DNA from: Pyrodictium sp.
GTDB lineage: Archaea > Thermoproteota > Thermoprotei_A > Sulfolobales > Pyrodictiaceae
NCBI GenBank assembly: GCA_015662475.1
Contig: DQUB01000195.1
Coordinates: 1-5,308, forward strand
Reading direction: 5' to 3'
Length of the DNA stretch: 5,308 nt
Shown: in pieces, positions 1-5,308 of the stretch
Position numbering within the stretch: the stretch's first letter is position 1
Layout of the letters: every line of letters begins with the position of its first letter
Notes under the pieces: generated by a model
Seen by the model: the letters and a program-made list of their open reading frames with translations, nothing else
What the model was told of the DNA's origin: nothing
Database searches by the model: none
Program-made: the position numbers and the translations under genes

Positions 1-155
1 ATACTCACACTATACTTCAGCCTAACAGTAGCACTATCGCCAACAACCACAGACTGACTACTAGGCTCAAAGAAGATGCCAACACTCTGTGCAACGGCGA
101 CCACGGCAGGCAATAGCAACAATACTAGTAAAATCATCAGAATGCCTCTCTTCAC
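1..155 (-). CDS. Secreted protein with signal peptide, N-terminal fragment
   Basis: This is the 5' end of a minus-strand gene that leaves the window on the left, so only ~51 residues are visible. The start chosen is a GTG at 155-153, giving MKRGILMILLVLLLLPAVVA. That is a textbook signal peptide: a short basic n-region, an uninterrupted hydrophobic core, and an AVA-QS cleavage site. GGGGGTG at 167-161 matches 6 of 7 bases of the archaeal GGAGGTG and sits at good spacing before this GTG. An in-frame ATG at 179-177 would add eight residues but has no Shine-Dalgarno sequence. The mature start (about FFEPSSQSVVVGDSATVRL) reads like the first strands of an Ig-like or cohesin-like beta-sandwich, common in archaeal cell-surface proteins. 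The exact family and function cannot be told from this fragment. The protein is expected to be exported through Sec and to be extracellular or cell-wall associated. Confidence 0.8.
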   Translation of the reverse strand, partial: MKRGILMILLVLLLLPAVVAVAQSVGIFFEPSSQSVVVGDSATVRLKYSVS

Positions 156-160
156 ACAGA

Positions 161-167
161 CACCCCC
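161..167 (-). promoter_or_regulatory. Ribosome binding site deciding the GTG start of the secreted protein
   Basis: The minus strand reads GGGGGTG here, one mismatch from GGAGGTG. The first four G's end eight bases before the GTG at 155-153, the same spacing as GGAG before the large gene's ATG. The upstream ATG at 179-177 is preceded by an A/C-rich stretch with no such signal. This favours the GTG start and also gives the better signal-peptide n-region. Confidence 0.55.
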
Positions 168-250
168 ATACGTCTTCATCAGTGTTTGGGTGCTTGTTTT
201 AGCTGTTTTCTTAGGCGTATCATCGAAACTATTCTCCCGAGCACAGTTTT

Positions 251-258
251 TATTTAAA
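251..258 (-). promoter_or_regulatory. TATA box for the secreted-protein gene
   Basis: The minus strand reads TTTAAATA, close to the crenarchaeal TATA consensus. Transcription would be expected to begin roughly 25 bases downstream, near 228, leaving a leader of about 70 bases before the GTG start or about 50 before the alternative ATG. The expected purine-rich BRE just upstream is not obvious (the sequence there is CCTTGG), so the call rests on the box and its position alone. Confidence 0.45.
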
Positions 259-354
259 CCAAGGCAATGGATTTTTTTTCTATAGTTTCACTGCAAACCT
301 TTTTCTTTTTAACTATCAACCGTCACAGTTTCGGTTACCCCCTTCGCAGCGTCC

Positions 355-362
355 TTTATAAA
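355..362 (+). promoter_or_regulatory. TATA-like element TTTATAAA
   Basis: TTTATAAA is a perfect palindromic TATA-type sequence and could serve either strand. Read rightward, it would start transcription near 385, about 340 bases ahead of the large gene, which would mean a long leader or a separate small RNA. It is listed because of its match to the archaeal consensus; AT-rich DNA produces such matches by chance. Confidence 0.22.
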
Positions 363-405
363 GTTATATAGAGCTGACATAGGCTATTTTATACAATATA
401 GTTGT

Positions 406-433
406 TCTTGTTTTCCTGGTCTTGTTTTCCTGG
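406..433. repeat. Perfect tandem repeat, two 14-bp units
   Basis: TCTTGTTTTCCTGG occurs twice with no gap, at 406-419 and 420-433. A shortened relative, TCTTGTTCCTTTT, follows at 456-468. The repeat is pyrimidine-rich on the plus strand. It may be replication slippage, a pair of binding sites for a regulator near the promoter region, or an archaeal T-rich termination signal. Nothing in the sequence separates these. Confidence 0.85.
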
Positions 434-439
434 AATAGC

Positions 440-447
440 TTTATAAT
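440..447 (+). promoter_or_regulatory. TATA-like element TTTATAAT
   Basis: TTTATAAT lies seven bases after the tandem 14-bp repeat. If used rightward, transcription would begin near 470, giving the large gene a leader of roughly 260 bases. The closeness of the repeat would place it in a typical activator position just upstream of the box. This is a weak call based on a short match in AT-rich sequence. Confidence 0.2.
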
Positions 448-655
448 ATTAGTTTTCTTGTTCCTTTTATTTGTCGAGATTGTTGTAGGAGTAGGTGTGG
501 ACTAGAGATTATCGCTAAATTTGTGTCCATGGTTGTGAAGCCTTTAATTCTTTAGCGTGCAATGCTAATTTTTGAGCTATCTTGTACAGAGTTTGGTTGT
601 GTTAAAAGATTGAGTAGATAAAAGTCTTCATATTCTCATACTCATACTTGATTTA

Positions 656-685
656 ACCTGCTTGGCTTACAATTTGTAGGCAGGT
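656..685. repeat. Small inverted repeat in the leader of the large gene
   Basis: ACCTGC at 656-661 is the reverse complement of GCAGGT at 680-685. Inside it, TACA at 668-671 pairs with TGTA at 675-678 around a 3-base loop. The result is a bulged hairpin ending 42 bases before the ATG at 728. It could be an operator or an RNA hairpin in the leader. No T run follows, so it does not look like a terminator. The stem is short and could be chance. Confidence 0.35.
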
Positions 686-715
686 AATCGTATTACTATC
701 TTTTCGGCCAGACAA

Positions 716-725
716 GGAGTGTGAG
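716..725 (+). promoter_or_regulatory. Ribosome binding site of the large helicase gene
   Basis: GGAGTGTGAG lies just ahead of the ATG at 728, with GGAG ending eight bases before the start codon. A second ATG at 743 (codon 6) has its own purine-rich GGGAGGAG at 732-739, only three bases upstream, so it is a less well-spaced alternative. Both starts leave the membrane segment intact. Confidence 0.6.
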
Positions 726-727
726 AA

Positions 728-3700
728 ATGTGGGAGGAGTCTATGTTTAATGTTTTGGTATTACTAGTCGTGCTTGTCTTATCTTATTTGCTTCTTCGTA
801 TTTTACTGTTCTATTTGCTTGCTAGGCGAATTAATTTAGCTATTAAGCATAAGGATGTTAAAGTACTAATAAAGCTTTTGCAAGATGTAAAAGCTGTTAA
901 AATTGTTAGAAAACTTCGTTTAGAGCGCAAGATTTTAGATATATTGTTTGATCGGGCTCTCTTTAAAGAATTCTTAAATGCATGTAAAGTTTTAGATATG
1001 AGGCATAAAGATGGTAGGTGTGCTGTTCTTGCGGAAGATGGTAAGGTTCTTGCATTAGACGTTGAAACTATTGTTGATGAAGATGCTAGGAGGGTTCGTG
1101 AGATAGGTGTATTTGTAGTTTCAAGGTCTAAAATAGGTTTTCAGTATCGTAGAAGATTCGATAAAGATGCTGTGAATTGGTTGAATAAGTTTATAGACTT
1201 TATAAAACCTAAAGTATTGGTTGGCCACAATATTACTAAATATGATAAGCCTCTTCTAGAAATGGAGGGTGTACGTCTAGATCTACCAGTGATTGACACA
1301 TTAACTCTCTCCCTAATAGCATTGCCAAGTGCAGCAAGTCACTCTCTAGAATACCTATCGAGAGAGCTTGGTATAGAGTATAGGCCTCACGTGCCAGATG
1401 AGGATGCTAAAGCTAGTTTAGAACTTGCAATAAAGCTAGTGGCTATACTTAAAGCAAAGAAACTATTTAAATATGTTGTTGAAGCTAACTACAGGGAACT
1501 TGAAGGACTTGCAATATTAGATGAACTGTTCCAGCCTAAACCAATCGAAGTTGCTAAAGTAGAAACTGGGCAGGCCGTTGGTCCTGGCGAGCTTATTATA
1601 ACACCATCTGTAGAGAATAGCTGTAGTGAGCGTGTATGGTGTCCACGCAAGATACGTGTAGCAGATGTCTTCAAATATCTTGATAGTTCCAAAGGTTTGA
1701 AACTTTTGGCTTTAACAATAATGGCTTCAGCTGCTTATGAGGGGTTGTGTGATGCTATAAAGTTAGTTGAAAGGTTAAGAGTTCGCGAAGACCTTGCTCA
1801 CAGTGTTGAAAGACTATGTGAAGAACTTTGCTATGAGCCAAAGCCTAGTGATGGTATGATAGTTGAGGCAGTATATTTGAAGGATTTTGTAGAACGTTGT
1901 AAAAATTGTGCAATATCTAAAGCGAGAATAGACAAGCTCTATGCATCAGCGCTTACTGCAAAGTTGAGACCAGAAGAACTTATAGACATTGTTAAGGGGG
2001 TTGCGGCACAAGTAATAGTGAGTACAGCTGCACCGCAGCACATCAAAGATTCCAACATAGTGGTTCAAAAGATAGAGGTAGCACCAATAAATTGTGTTAA
2101 GAATTGTGGTAGTGTTGGGTCAAGAAATCTTAGCTGTGTGTTTAGTTATGTTAGGAGTCTAGTAGAAACAGAACAGAATTATTGTGTTTTAACGGCTACT
2201 ACCCCCTCGTATGTCGCTTGTAGAAAACTTGGTCTACGTTTGGCAGAAAACCTTGCCTACATAGCTAAGTGTTCGAAGGTGATAATTCCAACAAGGGTCG
2301 ACCTAGAACTTTTTGCCCGCAAAAACTCCAAACTTCGTGGCGTAGAACTTCTTATAGCATTAAGGGAGCTGTTTCCAACTAAAGAGATTTGGCTTGTTCA
2401 GGGGTGGAAAAGCTTAGATCTAGATATTGAAGTTAAACCTGTTGATGTAGAGCCTAAGAGCATTAACATAGAGCTATACCCCATCGCGTTCCATAATAGA
2501 AAAGAAGCTCTAGCTGCAACCATGGAGGTTGTGAAAAGCTATTGGGGTTTCGAACTTAGACCTTACCAGAAGAGAGCTGTTCTCCACCTCTTGCAGCCCT
2601 ATATTGCTGGACTAGGCTATGACAAGCCTTTAACAATTATTATACTTCCTACAGGTGCTGGAAAATCTGTGATATTTCAAAGTGTTGCTACTACATTAAA
2701 CAAGCAGATAGGAGGTACTACAATTGTTTTATCACCTCTATTAGCCCTCATAGAAGATCAAGTTGTAGGATTGAAGAAGAGGGGTATAGAGGTCTGCAAA
2801 ATAGATGGCACAGTAACAAAGAAGGAAAAGCTCAAATGTTTAAAACGTGCTTTGCGTGGCGAAGTACCATTAGTCTATATGACACCAGAACAGCTACAAA
2901 ATCCTGAAGTAGCAAGAATATTAGCCGAAGGCGATATCAATTATGTAGTATTTGACGAAGCCCACTGCATAATGCGATGGGGTCATAGCTTCAGACCAGC
3001 ATATCTTCACGCAATAAAGCTGGTGAAAGATCTTAGAGATAGGGGGTTTTGGATACCAATAGCGATGTTTAGTGCTACTTTGCCGGATGCAGAGTTAAAG
3101 AATTTAATGAATGAACTACGAGTTGAAAAGTATATTATTTTAGCTCTTAATCTGCACTCGTTTAATGTAGATGAAATACTGCCAAACACGCCAAGAGTAC
3201 TTAAAGGGCCCGTCCTTAGAGAGAACCTCGACATAAGTGGAGTTAAACTCCAATCTCCCGAGATTAGACCAAAAACTCTTATAAATGTTGTTAAAGAGCT
3301 AATCGATTGGAGCGAAGAATATTCTGAAGGTAAACCCTGGATCGGGATAGTGTTTACAGGATTTGTGAAGTCGTCTAAGAAGGAGGAAAATGTTGAGTAT
3401 CTAGCAAAGCTTCTTTCCGAAAAACTTGGAGAAAAAGTAGTAGCGTTTCACGGGCAATTATCAAAGGAGGAGAAGGAGAAAGTACTCGAAGCCCTCTATC
3501 GCGTTAGTCGTGGAGAAGCAAAAGAGCCAAGAATAGTGGTTGCAACTAAAGCGTTTGGAATGGGAGTTGATATACCAAATGTTAGGTGGATAGTACACTA
3601 TATGATGAGCGAAAGCATAGAAGACTATTATCAAGAGATTGGACGTGGAGGAAGAGATGGAGAAATAGCTAAAGCAGTACTACTCTATGTCGACGGGTAT

Positions 3701-4834
3701 GACTATCTTAGAAGAGCTAAGCTTATCAAAAGCCAGATTCTTAAACCATCAATAGTCTTTGATCTATGGAACCTAATCAGTATGGTCAACAGTTTAGGAG
3801 ATGGAAAAACTATAATCTTACCTTTAAAACTTATTAGAGCCAGACTATTTAACAGAATTCGCAATCTTTACGGATGTAGATCTGACAACGAAATTCGCGA
3901 AATGTGCGAAATTCTTGTGGAGAAAGCTCTACATGTACTAGCTTCCATGGGGGCTATAGACTATGAGATTGTACGTGGATGTGCTACACCTTGCGAAGAT
4001 GGTTATCCTATAGCTAGAAGTGAAAGTGGTGTAATTAGATTATGCCTTGGAAAATGTTCATCGCGTACAATTAGAATATCGCCAAGAGAGCTTACTACAA
4101 GCAGTCGAGGTGTGGCTATTGGAGGCTATGACAAATACTATATAGTTACTGTGAATGTTGAAACATTGGATCGCATGTCGATCTACAAAGCAATACAGAG
4201 GCATACATACATGGAGTTCTCAAAACTTTCTTCAGCGATGAACCTTGCAAGACTCATAGTTGATGGAAGGCTTGAAGATGCTAAAGAGATTATCAATAGA
4301 TATTTTGAGCTAGGTACAGAAAAGTTCGAAGAAGTTAAAGCGAGAGAACTTCTACAAAATGTCATCAAATATGCAACTGTAAAGAAAATCAAGATAAAAG
4401 TTCGTAAAGATAGTGTATTAGTAGCTATCCCTAGATCTGTTGCAAGCTATGACCGTAGCGCTGCAAAACAGGCAAAAGTAGAAGCTTTCACGTATGGTGC
4501 TATTACAGCCTTCCTAGGATTCCAACTGGTTCCCGATCTCTCTATAATCTTTGTGCCATTTGGCTATGCTAAAGAGGTGAAAAAGAGTCTTAGCGAGAAG
4601 AGTAGAGAGTTAAGTTTGCCATTGCCACTTGATGTAGAGGTGCGAGCCTATAGGGTAAGAGGAGCAACATCTCTCGCAGAAGATAGTCGGAAGGCTATAA
4701 TTGAACGATTAAGGTTAAAAGATCCTACATCGATAATTGTAGCTGTTTATAAATGGTATGATCATCTACTGCAAGACTTTAAAAAGATAATTAAAGAAAG
4801 AATATTGATACCGATTGTGTTGACATACTACTAG
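728..4834 (+). CDS. Membrane-anchored DEDDh exonuclease-RecQ helicase fusion
   Basis: The 1368-residue product predicts an ATP-driven DNA helicase joined to a 3'-5' exonuclease. Domains in order: a transmembrane segment at 9-32 followed by basic residues, so the bulk should be cytoplasmic; a DEDDh exonuclease at ~99-240, with D111 and E113 (DVET), D173 (GHNITKYD) and H221/D226 (HVPDEDA), all catalytic positions kept; a 250-600 region with many cysteines (C364, C368, C391, C394, C456, C460) and no recognised fold; and a RecQ-type SF2 core at ~601-1000. Core motifs are motif 0 (RPYQ, Q614), Walker A (PTGAGKS, K646), SPLLALIEDQ, DEAH at 743-746 with the RecQ aromatic loop WGHSFRP, SAT 782-784, FGMGVD and QEIGRGGRDG. 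After the core come a winged-helix-like stretch near 1055-1080, C-x3-C pairs at 1085/1089 and 1106/1110 (possibly zinc), and an unassigned tail with no recognisable HRDC domain. Exonuclease-RecQ order recalls WRN. The gene is monocistronic by layout, AT-rich and unbroken. A repair or anti-invader role is inference. Confidence 0.93.
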   Translation: MWEESMFNVLVLLVVLVLSYLLLRILLFYLLARRINLAIKHKDVKVLIKLLQDVKAVKIVRKLRLERKILDILFDRALFKEFLNACKVLDMRHKDGRCAVLAEDGKVLALDVETIVDEDARRVREIGVFVVSRSKIGFQYRRRFDKDAVNWLNKFIDFIKPKVLVGHNITKYDKPLLEMEGVRLDLPVIDTLTLSLIALPSAASHSLEYLSRELGIEYRPHVPDEDAKASLELAIKLVAILKAKKLFKYVVEANYRELEGLAILDELFQPKPIEVAKVETGQAVGPGELIITPSVENSCSERVWCPRKIRVADVFKYLDSSKGLKLLALTIMASAAYEGLCDAIKLVERLRVREDLAHSVERLCEELCYEPKPSDGMIVEAVYLKDFVERCKNCAISKARIDKLYASALTAKLRPEELIDIVKGVAAQVIVSTAAPQHIKDSNIVVQKIEVAPINCVKNCGSVGSRNLSCVFSYVRSLVETEQNYCVLTATTPSYVACRKLGLRLAENLAYIAKCSKVIIPTRVDLELFARKNSKLRGVELLIALRELFPTKEIWLVQGWKSLDLDIEVKPVDVEPKSINIELYPIAFHNRKEALAATMEVVKSYWGFELRPYQKRAVLHLLQPYIAGLGYDKPLTIIILPTGAGKSVIFQSVATTLNKQIGGTTIVLSPLLALIEDQVVGLKKRGIEVCKIDGTVTKKEKLKCLKRALRGEVPLVYMTPEQLQNPEVARILAEGDINYVVFDEAHCIMRWGHSFRPAYLHAIKLVKDLRDRGFWIPIAMFSATLPDAELKNLMNELRVEKYIILALNLHSFNVDEILPNTPRVLKGPVLRENLDISGVKLQSPEIRPKTLINVVKELIDWSEEYSEGKPWIGIVFTGFVKSSKKEENVEYLAKLLSEKLGEKVVAFHGQLSKEEKEKVLEALYRVSRGEAKEPRIVVATKAFGMGVDIPNVRWIVHYMMSESIEDYYQEIGRGGRDGEIAKAVLLYVDGYDYLRRAKLIKSQILKPSIVFDLWNLISMVNSLGDGKTIILPLKLIRARLFNRIRNLYGCRSDNEIREMCEILVEKALHVLASMGAIDYEIVRGCATPCEDGYPIARSESGVIRLCLGKCSSRTIRISPRELTTSSRGVAIGGYDKYYIVTVNVETLDRMSIYKAIQRHTYMEFSKLSSAMNLARLIVDGRLEDAKEIINRYFELGTEKFEEVKARELLQNVIKYATVKKIKIKVRKDSVLVAIPRSVASYDRSAAKQAKVEAFTYGAITAFLGFQLVPDLSIIFVPFGYAKEVKKSLSEKSRELSLPLPLDVEVRAYRVRGATSLAEDSRKAIIERLRLKDPTSIIVAVYKWYDHLLQDFKKIIKERILIPIVLTYY

Positions 4835-4852
4835 CTCTTCTACACCATTATA

Positions 4853-4871
4853 ATCTTGATCTTGTGTTTTT
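4853..4871 (+). terminator. Probable T-rich terminator of the large gene
   Basis: After the stop codon at 4832-4834 the plus strand carries ATCTTG twice in tandem (4853-4864) and then a run of five T's at 4867-4871. Archaeal RNA polymerase terminates at T-rich non-template stretches without needing a hairpin. The site lies in the 45-bp gap before the convergent nitroreductase gene, where termination is expected. The only comparable minus-strand signal is the A5 run at 4781-4785, inside the large gene, which could end transcription of the nitroreductase gene. Confidence 0.35.
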
Positions 4872-4879
4872 GCATGCCT

Positions 4880-5308
4880 CTATACAGTTTCAAGATATCT
4901 TTTGATGGGCTCCTTTCCTCCATATTTGTCAAAATGTACAATTTCTTCTAAAGGTCTACGTGGTTTAGGCGAAGGTTTCTCAGCAGGCCAGCCTACAGCT
5001 AGTATACCTATGCACTCCATATGTTCAGGATAGCCTAGTATGTTGCGCAAGGTTTCACTATATCCTACTGCTTGTATCCACACTGCACCTAGACCTAGGC
5101 AGTGTAGGGCGAGCCATAGCTGCATTGCAGCAAGTGAAGCGTCTATAGTGGCTGACTTGCTTCTATTGTGGTCTGCTAATATGGCTATGGCTAGTGATGC
5201 TGTTTTTAGGGGTGTTGCTCCAGGGTGTAGCGTTGCTAGGGAATCTAATAGTTTTCTAGAACGTATAATGATGAACTCCCAGGGTTGGCTATTGCGGGCG
5301 CTTGGAGC
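4880..5308 (-). CDS. Nitroreductase-family flavoprotein, C-terminal part
   Basis: The gene enters from the right edge and ends with TAG at 4882-4880; 142 residues are visible. The first ones, APSARNSQPWEF, are the characteristic nitroreductase FMN-binding segment (Pro-Ser, Asn, Gln-Pro-Trp). They are followed by D56 and the helix leading to GLGAVWIQ (72-79), then the C-terminal signature GYPEH...GILAVGWPAE..PKPRRPLEEIV. With ~30-35 residues missing at the N-terminus, full length would be ~175, normal for this family. Members are FMN-dependent, usually dimeric, NAD(P)H-using oxidoreductases in the cytoplasm acting on nitro compounds, quinones or other acceptors. Substrate cannot be assigned. 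The internal Met at 5125 is not the start, because family similarity continues in frame to the window edge. The gene converges on the large helicase gene with a 45-bp gap and shows no functional tie to it. Confidence 0.92.
   Translation of the reverse strand, partial: APSARNSQPWEFIIIRSRKLLDSLATLHPGATPLKTASLAIAILADHNRSKSATIDASLAAMQLWLALHCLGLGAVWIQAVGYSETLRNILGYPEHMECIGILAVGWPAEKPSPKPRRPLEEIVHFDKYGGKEPIKRYLETV

Larger units (their letters stand above)
180..727. other. AT-rich intergenic region between divergent genes
   Basis: These 548 bases hold no convincing gene on either strand. Open frames are very short, such as an 19-codon frame at 562-621 without a ribosome binding site. The stretch is strongly AT-rich (17 G+C of 60 at 421-480) and T-rich on the plus strand, with an 8-base T run at 272-279. 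It contains the divergent promoter elements, a tandem 14-bp repeat and an inverted repeat near the right end, listed separately. No tRNA, rRNA or CRISPR structure was seen. Its length is large for a compact archaeal genome, leaving room for an unrecognised small RNA or for a degraded insertion. Confidence 0.7.

Noticed and set aside
76..285. Plus-strand 69-codon open frame
   Set aside because: It lies antisense to the signal-peptide coding sequence and runs on into its promoter region. Its protein shows no domain, and no ribosome binding site precedes it.
406..468. CRISPR array
   Set aside because: The repeats are 14 bp and directly adjacent with no spacers, so this is a simple tandem duplication.
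562..621. Short plus-strand frame of 19 codons in the intergenic region
   Set aside because: No Shine-Dalgarno sequence upstream and no recognisable features; expected by chance.
1489..1692. Minus-strand open frame inside the large gene
   Set aside because: Antisense to a continuous coding frame, low-complexity serine-rich product, no start signal: a shadow frame.
1817..1909. A true XPD/DinG iron-sulphur helicase domain in the middle region
   Set aside because: Four cysteines are present, but there is no Walker A, DEAH or motif VI around them, so an active second helicase cannot be supported; kept only as a speculative remnant in the findings.
3007..3234. Minus-strand open frame inside the helicase region
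   Set aside because: Antisense to conserved RecQ helicase sequence around motif III and with no recognisable product.
4183..4392. Minus-strand open frame near the end of the large gene
   Set aside because: Shadow of the coding strand, serine-rich, no ribosome binding site.
4891..4901. AAGATATCTT palindrome as a bidirectional terminator
   Set aside because: It lies within the nitroreductase coding end, the stem is only five pairs with no loop, and a 10-bp palindrome is weak evidence.
4880..5125. Nitroreductase starting at the internal Met (5125)
   Set aside because: The frame continues upstream to the window edge with clear nitroreductase sequence (APSARNSQPW), so the Met is internal and the gene is truncated only by the window.

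Overview
The window looks like a piece of chromosome from a hyperthermophilic archaeon, most likely a crenarchaeote (Thermoproteota). The basis is AGA/AGG and ATA-rich codon use, proteins rich in Val, Ile, Lys and Glu and poor in Gln, TTTAAATA/TTTATAAA-type TATA boxes, and Shine-Dalgarno stretches that match the archaeal GGAGGTGAT consensus. No species is claimed.

Layout: (1) The left edge holds the first ~50 codons of a minus-strand secreted protein with a clear signal peptide, running off the window. (2) About 550 bases of AT-rich DNA without a gene follow. They hold a TATA box for the left gene, other TATA-like elements, a perfect tandem 14-bp repeat, and a small inverted repeat just ahead of the next gene. 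(3) One very large plus-strand gene (1368 residues) fills most of the window. (4) After a 45-bp convergent gap, a minus-strand nitroreductase-family gene runs off the right edge, with its C-terminal 142 residues visible.

The large gene is the main interest. Its product carries, in order, an N-terminal membrane anchor, a DEDDh-type 3'-5' exonuclease domain with all five catalytic residues, a ~350-residue cysteine-rich region with no recognised domain, a complete RecQ-type SF2 helicase core, and a ~370-residue C-terminal part with a winged-helix-like stretch, paired cysteines and an unassigned tail. An exonuclease joined to a RecQ helicase recalls the eukaryotic Werner protein (WRN), but with a different exonuclease subclass, a membrane anchor and extra domains. 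The gene stands alone, with a divergent neighbour on one side and a convergent one on the other. It is more AT-rich than both flanking genes, which fits acquisition from elsewhere. A role in DNA repair or in degrading invading DNA at the membrane is inference only. The two partial neighbours show no functional link to it.
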